A stretch of DNA of 64,000 nucleotides from assembly GCA_030077755.1 (NCBI GenBank), contig JAQJZZ010000014.1, positions 3,286,001-3,350,000 on the forward strand, in the 5' to 3' direction. This DNA is from Filosporella fistucella (lineage: Eukaryota; Ascomycota; Leotiomycetes; Helotiales). Positions 59,129 through 64,000 of the stretch are shown here, one piece after another. The notes beneath the pieces were generated by a model. The model was not told the DNA's origin, did no database searches, and saw nothing but the letters and a program-made list of their open reading frames with translations. The first letter of the stretch is position 1; each line of letters begins with the position of its first letter. A program made the position numbers and the translations under genes.

Positions 59129-60413
59129 GATATTTTATTGACTAAATTAATTTTTCAAAAAATCTGGAGCACAAAGTCAAGCTAATATCATCCTATAGGC
59201 TTCAGTCGCTAGTCAATCCCGCTCAACAAAAGTTGCGAGAAAGACTGATAATGTATGGTTCCTGACTTACATGGATGGTTTCAAATTTTCTCACTATTTT
59301 CTCAGGTTCTTGAGTCAAGATTATCATCGACTGGGCAGGTCACGCAGCGAATATTCATCCATTGTCCGTTCGACTCCCCATTAGAGTTCCAAAACCTGGT
59401 TTAATCTACGTACCCCATTTGATACTCAGATCTCGAACAATATGACAATCTGAGTCAGGCCTCCTCTTTCGTTGCATATAGAACTCCAGGCACGAGCCTC
59501 TACTTTACCCTTACAAAAATATGTAAATCGTGTTCAACTTCCAATTTCTACGCAATATGCAGCTTCAAGCCAGCCTTTACATTAAGTACGGCACCACACC
59601 ATCGTACGGCAATCCAATGCAGATCTCCGGTTCTACGGTGCGCTTTTCTCACCAGCCTGGTGGATATTCTGAGAGCAGTGCTCGTGGCGGCGGCACTGGA
59701 TATGTTTATTCTTAGCTTATCAATGAAAATGGAATTTTAGCTCATGAGGTAGCAGTGTCACACCTAATGTATGCACATTAAATACCATAGATCTATTCCC
59801 AAAAATCGTGAACGTTGCTTTGAAATTTGGGTGGAGTCATATCTCGCAAAATTCAGGTCACCCTGCTCTCTTTATAATTTTCTTCCCTCTACAAGCTACG
59901 AATAACAACGCTTTCGAAACCCAGTCATGTGCTTTTTCTCGCATATCACGTGACTCAACCACAAAAGTTGCCAGAATCGCCTTCCTAATTAAGCTGTCAT
60001 CTCCGCTTTTCATGATCCCGAAGTCCCTTCAGAGATGAAAAATTCAAAGTATGTCAAGAGTGCAGCAATAAATTTCAAACAGCATTGCCAAGCATTCAGA
60101 GAGGTTTCCAAAGATAGATATCAATCTAGATCTCCCACAAGATCGTTCAATCCGCGACCCTTCGAGAAGAACGCTAATCTGCTGTGCCGCGTTTCTCAGA
60201 GTGCAAACGAGAAATTGTATCTGCCGCTATACCCGGAAAGCTCGTAAAGGGGGCTTTAACCGGTACCGAGATGACTGCTCCAGGGTGACAAGAGTCACTC
60301 GTTGAAATTGAACCAGGCGTTGAATTTATATCCTTATGGCGCGCCACATTCCTTTTTGCAATTTTTGATTCTTGCACATCATCGATACAGATACTTGAAA
60401 GATCCCTTTCCCA
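59129..60413. other. Intergenic stretch of 1.3 kb
   Basis: No gene accepted. A short frame near 59530-59715 ends GGGTGYVYS, faintly like the end of the preceding protein, but starts without a good ATG. A TTTATAT element at 60325 lies about 85 bp before the next start. Confidence 0.45.
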
Positions 60414-61510
60414 ATGCTCGTCTCAATCCTTCTCACGTTTCTACTTGTCGCCTTCGCCAAGGCAATAACACCCTCTCCCTATTCCTGCACAGAGGATATC
60501 GTGACAATCACCAATAGTACTGATATAGACTTCTACAAGACATGTCCTTCACTACCTTTCATGTTTTTCATCGACCACAATTTCACCGGTCCTTTTGAAT
60601 TGCCTGGCTTGAAATCAATAGGGCAATTTAGCGCGGGATATTTGGGACCGAAGCTGAAGGGGAGTTCTTGGATTGATGATGGAGTCACGACTGTAGATAT
60701 GCCTGATCTGCAAAACTTGACTATTGGTAGTATGCTCTTCGGCTATATTCAGAATCTGAGCAGCATCAAACTTCCGTAAGTTTAGTTCCTTTTTCATTTT
60801 TCCATGTTTGAACGGAGAAGTTAAGTCACGTGCCTAGCACCGTTTCCCATTCCCCTAATTTCTCATACTGTTTAAGCAGGATTGCTTCGTGAGAAAACTG
60901 TATCCATGCTGAATTTTATACAGCAAACTAGAGGAGGTCCCCAAAGACCTTGTCTTCATCGGGAACCCAAAACTCAGAACTGTGGATTTGCCATCACTGA
61001 GAAACGTATCTGGTGGTATCCTTTTGGATGGCAGTTTCGACTCGTATTGCCCCTCTCTCTACCCTTCTAGTTACTCGAACCTACTAACACATTGTAGGAT
61101 CTCTCTCCCGTCTCTCAAAACAGTTGGCTATCTCATTGTCAAATCGATTGGAAAACTCGATTGCGTAGCCCTAGGTAAAAATTTGTCAACTCTCTCGTTC
61201 ACGCCGAAGAAATATGATGTAGGCGTCGGGTTTACATGCTGGACACCTTATGCGAGTAACACTTATAATTCTTCCGCTCCGGGCGCGACTGGGACGAGCA
61301 CAGGAACAAGTACTGGGGCAGCAACAGCCACTGGGTCAGGAAGCCCAGCTACGACGGAGACAAAGTGAGTTAACTCTGCAAGAGTAAATCCTCGATGTTG
61401 ATTCTGACATTTATAGGGCCTCTGGTGCAGAGGCGTTGAGAGTGTTGCATCAATGGAGGAGCGTGATGCTGCTATGGTCTTTAGGACTGGGTGTCTTTGC
61501 GGGATTGTAA
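60414..61510 (+). CDS. GPI-anchored receptor L-domain / Ecm33-like cell wall protein, 280 aa
   Basis: Four exons, 60414..60775, 60924..61043, 61098..61364 and 61417..61510, keep phase. A signal peptide (about 1-18) is followed by leucine-rich, beta-helix-like repeats: LPGLKSIGQF, MPDLQNLTIG, LEEVPKDLVFIGNP, LPSLRNVSGG, LPSLKTVGYL. These resemble the L domains of the Ecm33/Sps2 family. A Gly/Ser/Thr-rich spacer and a hydrophobic tail (MLLWSLGLGVFAGL) indicate a GPI anchor. Ecm33 proteins support wall integrity and polar growth; this one is shorter than classical Ecm33 (about 400 aa). The second intron has a length divisible by three and no stop, so a retained form adding 18 residues is possible. 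Confidence 0.8.
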
Positions 61511-61764
61511 ATAATCTTAAGTACTTGACTAACATTCACAATGAATTGTGCAGAGTTGAATAAAGATAACCCTGTACGACAAACTTGTTGACTCAAATGG
61601 CTAAAATGGATATACCAGCAGAGGGGGAGTGCACTGCGAAATGGTAGAAGTATTGTCAAAATTCATTCAACAATCGTCGAGACACACTTTGAGAAACGAA
61701 TATATACACATGAAAGAGGAACTACACTTGGCATGCCAAGTAGCACCCAACAACGCCAACTCAA

Positions 61765-63496
61765 CTACGCAGCCCCTGCAACAATATACTGCTTCTCCTT
61801 CTTGAACTGCGACACAGTCTGGTTTGTCAAGTTGAGGGTATCGATCACAATCTGGGGCGGGGTAAGACCAAGCCATTGCCCGACAGAGATATCTATTGGA
61901 TGTTAGTATCAAGATCATGTACTCCTTCACCAATCCAAGAAACATACCAGAAAAGCGCTCAGCTTGCAACACCTCAATGAACACAACATCGTCCGTTCCT
62001 ACGTTCTCGACATAATGTGTCATGGCCTTAGGAATGTATCCAGCATCTCCTGCATGGTAATCGAAGGTTCTTGCGTTGCCTTCTGCAGCCTGGAAATGGA
62101 TGTTAGTCGCGTAAACTTCACTAAGGAGGAGAGAAAGTCCTGGGACATACATAAATTCCAATTCTGGCGTCTCCACTGATGAAGAAATTCCATTCATCAC
62201 TGGTTGTATGCCAATGGATTTCTCTGATCGCACCCGGCTTAATAGTCACAACCGCCGCTGAAAACATGCTTGCCACTGGGAATACTTTCGGGTCTATGAT
62301 CTTTACACTTCCGCCAGCCGTGTTGACATTCGCAGCTGCTTTGGAGGCGTGATAACTGTATGACTGCTGGACTGGCAAAAGCCCTGCTGAGCCGACAACA
62401 TTCTGCTGGGCGATATCGGTCGGTGCTGGTGTTCCTGGAAATATGAATAATTCCCCTGGGGGAATGTTGTCCCATGCTGATAGAGGAAGACCATTGAAGT
62501 TCTTTGAGAGAACAGATTTCTATGAGAATTAGTCGATGTCACGAAGACTCAACTCAATCGGGCTCACCGGATTGCGAGCGAACACCTCCGATGCAAGGAA
62601 AGTGCTGTCCTCTGAAAATGCTCCATCGTCGAAGACAAGAAGGAATTCAACACCTCCTTTTAAGCCTTGGAGGGAGTGTGGTACCCCACTAGTCTAAGTC
62701 AGCATCCAATATCGGAACGCATATCTGATAGCACTTACGCAGGGAAGAACCACACATCACCAGCACTCAAGTCATCCACAAAGGTCTGCCCGTCTTCGTT
62801 CACAGCCTCAATTCTCACGCTTCCATTGAGCACGTAACTCCACTCAGCAGCTGTGTGCCAATGAAGCTCTCTATACCCTCCCTCTTCCAATCTCATATCA
62901 ACACCTGCCATTTCGGTTGCGACAGGGATGTTATCCACATTTTGCTGTCTGGACCAACCGGCTCTCCCTAATCCAAGTTTGGCATGGGAGAGTCCCATAG
63001 GCCATTGAGCATTGGAAACACTCCCACTACATCGGTCAGTATCGCTCTTAGGTTAGACGCATGAGCTGAAAAAAAGACAAGTGCTTCAAAATAACAAGTG
63101 TATATATTTGAGACCTCTGTGACGTAGAAGAGACGTACAGGAATAGAGTGCTTACTGGTCAGTTCCAGGTGGCGCCAGCTTGTTAGGGTTCAACTTATCA
63201 TAACCCTCCGTTCTTGGTCCTGGGTCAGTTCCACCCTTAGAGCCACGAATGGGTTGAGGGTGGTCAACATTGGTGAAGTCAAGAGAAGCACCAATTACGG
63301 CTTCATCGGTTTGACCGGCAGCGAGTCCAAAGGAGATAGCTGATGGGTCTGCATTGATGACAGTATTTGAAGGATTATATCCAAGTAGATCTGTGGGTGC
63401 TGGAGCAGCAGAACCTGTGGGTGCGCCAAAGATCAGGCCATTGAAGCTTGAGAGTGCCAGGAGCAGAGTGCTGATATGGTGAGTTGGAGGGGCCAT
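61765..63496 (-). CDS. Secreted oxalate decarboxylase (bicupin), 462 aa
   Basis: Six minus-strand exons keep phase: 63156..63496, 62739..63026, 62568..62688, 62151..62519, 61948..62089 and 61765..61892. After a signal peptide and a propeptide-like region come two cupin domains. Each has the Mn-binding set HWHTxxEW or HWHTTSDEW near the start and a later His (FPAGVPHS and [10 protein letters not shown]). The lid over the N-terminal site reads FSEDST, the equivalent of the SENST loop whose Glu favours decarboxylation over oxidation. The enzyme converts oxalate to formate and CO2 outside the cell or in the wall, which is relevant to fungi that secrete oxalic acid. The first intron (129 bp) separates the leader from the catalytic part. 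Confidence 0.9.
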
Positions 63497-64000
63497 TGCA
63501 CAGAGATAAAACTCAGTGAAGAATGATGATTGTGAGAAGTAGGAGCGGTAAGAAGAAGAAGCAAGGAAGGTGTTGATGAAAGAGCAGTGAAGTTGCTGGA
63601 GAGCTGGAAAAGAGGAGAAGTCTGGCTCCTTTTGTACTTCAAAGTCTCTGGCCCACTAAGCCATGATATTCTCCCCAACTCATCTCTACAAGCTTTTGAT
63701 CATCAGGAAGATAGCTTGATCTAGCTAGCAATATCCACTTAATCCCCTATCTTGAGTTGACTTTGAGCTTAAGTTACCTGCCAGCTGAAAAGTAACTATC
63801 GTCGGGCATATGTCATTCAAAGATCTTTCCAGGCGAGCTATTATGGCATCATATCCTAATTTCGGACGTCTGAAGAGCATCTGACAGGTGTCTATCGGTG
63901 GTAACTCGGAATTCACTTGGGTTTTCTTTGTTTCTGATGGAATTTGTCTGTCGGCGCGAGGGGAAAAGGAGCAAAGCAGGTTGTAGTATAGAGTGCACAG
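63497..64000. other. Upstream region of the oxalate decarboxylase gene, window end
   Basis: No gene recognised. It probably holds the promoter of the minus-strand oxalate decarboxylase. Confidence 0.5.

Noticed and set aside
59340..59400. Possible tRNA B box (GTTCGACTCC)
   Set aside because: No matching A box or foldable cloverleaf upstream.

Overview
The window is nuclear DNA of a filamentous ascomycete. Most genes carry short GT-AG introns (about 45-150 bp). The families are typical of Pezizomycotina: CFEM, WSC, Zn2Cys6 regulators, a metacaspase, an oxalate decarboxylase and a Kex2-type repeat protein. The gene set and protein style suggest a leotiomycete, perhaps Sclerotiniaceae; this is an inference, not a measurement. 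I rebuilt exon structures by hand from splice consensus and reading-phase continuity. I recognised no transposon, rRNA, tRNA or CRISPR array.

Left part (0-25 kb): a secreted protein with four Kex2-delimited repeats, a CFEM GPI protein, and about 6 kb of gene-poor DNA with minisatellites. Then come an Ecl1-type zinc-finger protein, an alpha/beta hydrolase, a 1686-residue secreted protein (beta-propeller, Ig-like modules, five WSC domains) and a mitochondrial-type DEAD-box helicase. A gene relic and a four-span membrane protein follow.

Middle part (26.9-43.8 kb): eight adjacent metabolic and regulatory genes, six of them in three divergent pairs. They are a peroxisomal enoyl-CoA hydratase/isomerase, a peroxisomal acyl-CoA synthetase, a class III aminotransferase, a PhyH dioxygenase, a ketopantoate-reductase-like dehydrogenase, an amino acid permease, a Zn2Cys6 regulator and a class II aldolase. 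Uptake, transamination, reduction, hydroxylation, CoA activation, beta-oxidation and a local regulator would fit one catabolic or biosynthetic gene cluster. Its substrate is unknown to me.

Right part (44.8-64 kb): an 82-residue secreted six-cysteine protein missed by simple ORF calling, a small unknown protein, a NiCoT nickel/cobalt transporter, a decayed Zn2Cys6 gene and an intact seven-exon Zn2Cys6 regulator. After these come a short metacaspase without a prodomain, an unknown protein with 15-residue repeats, an Ecm33-like GPI protein and a secreted oxalate decarboxylase.
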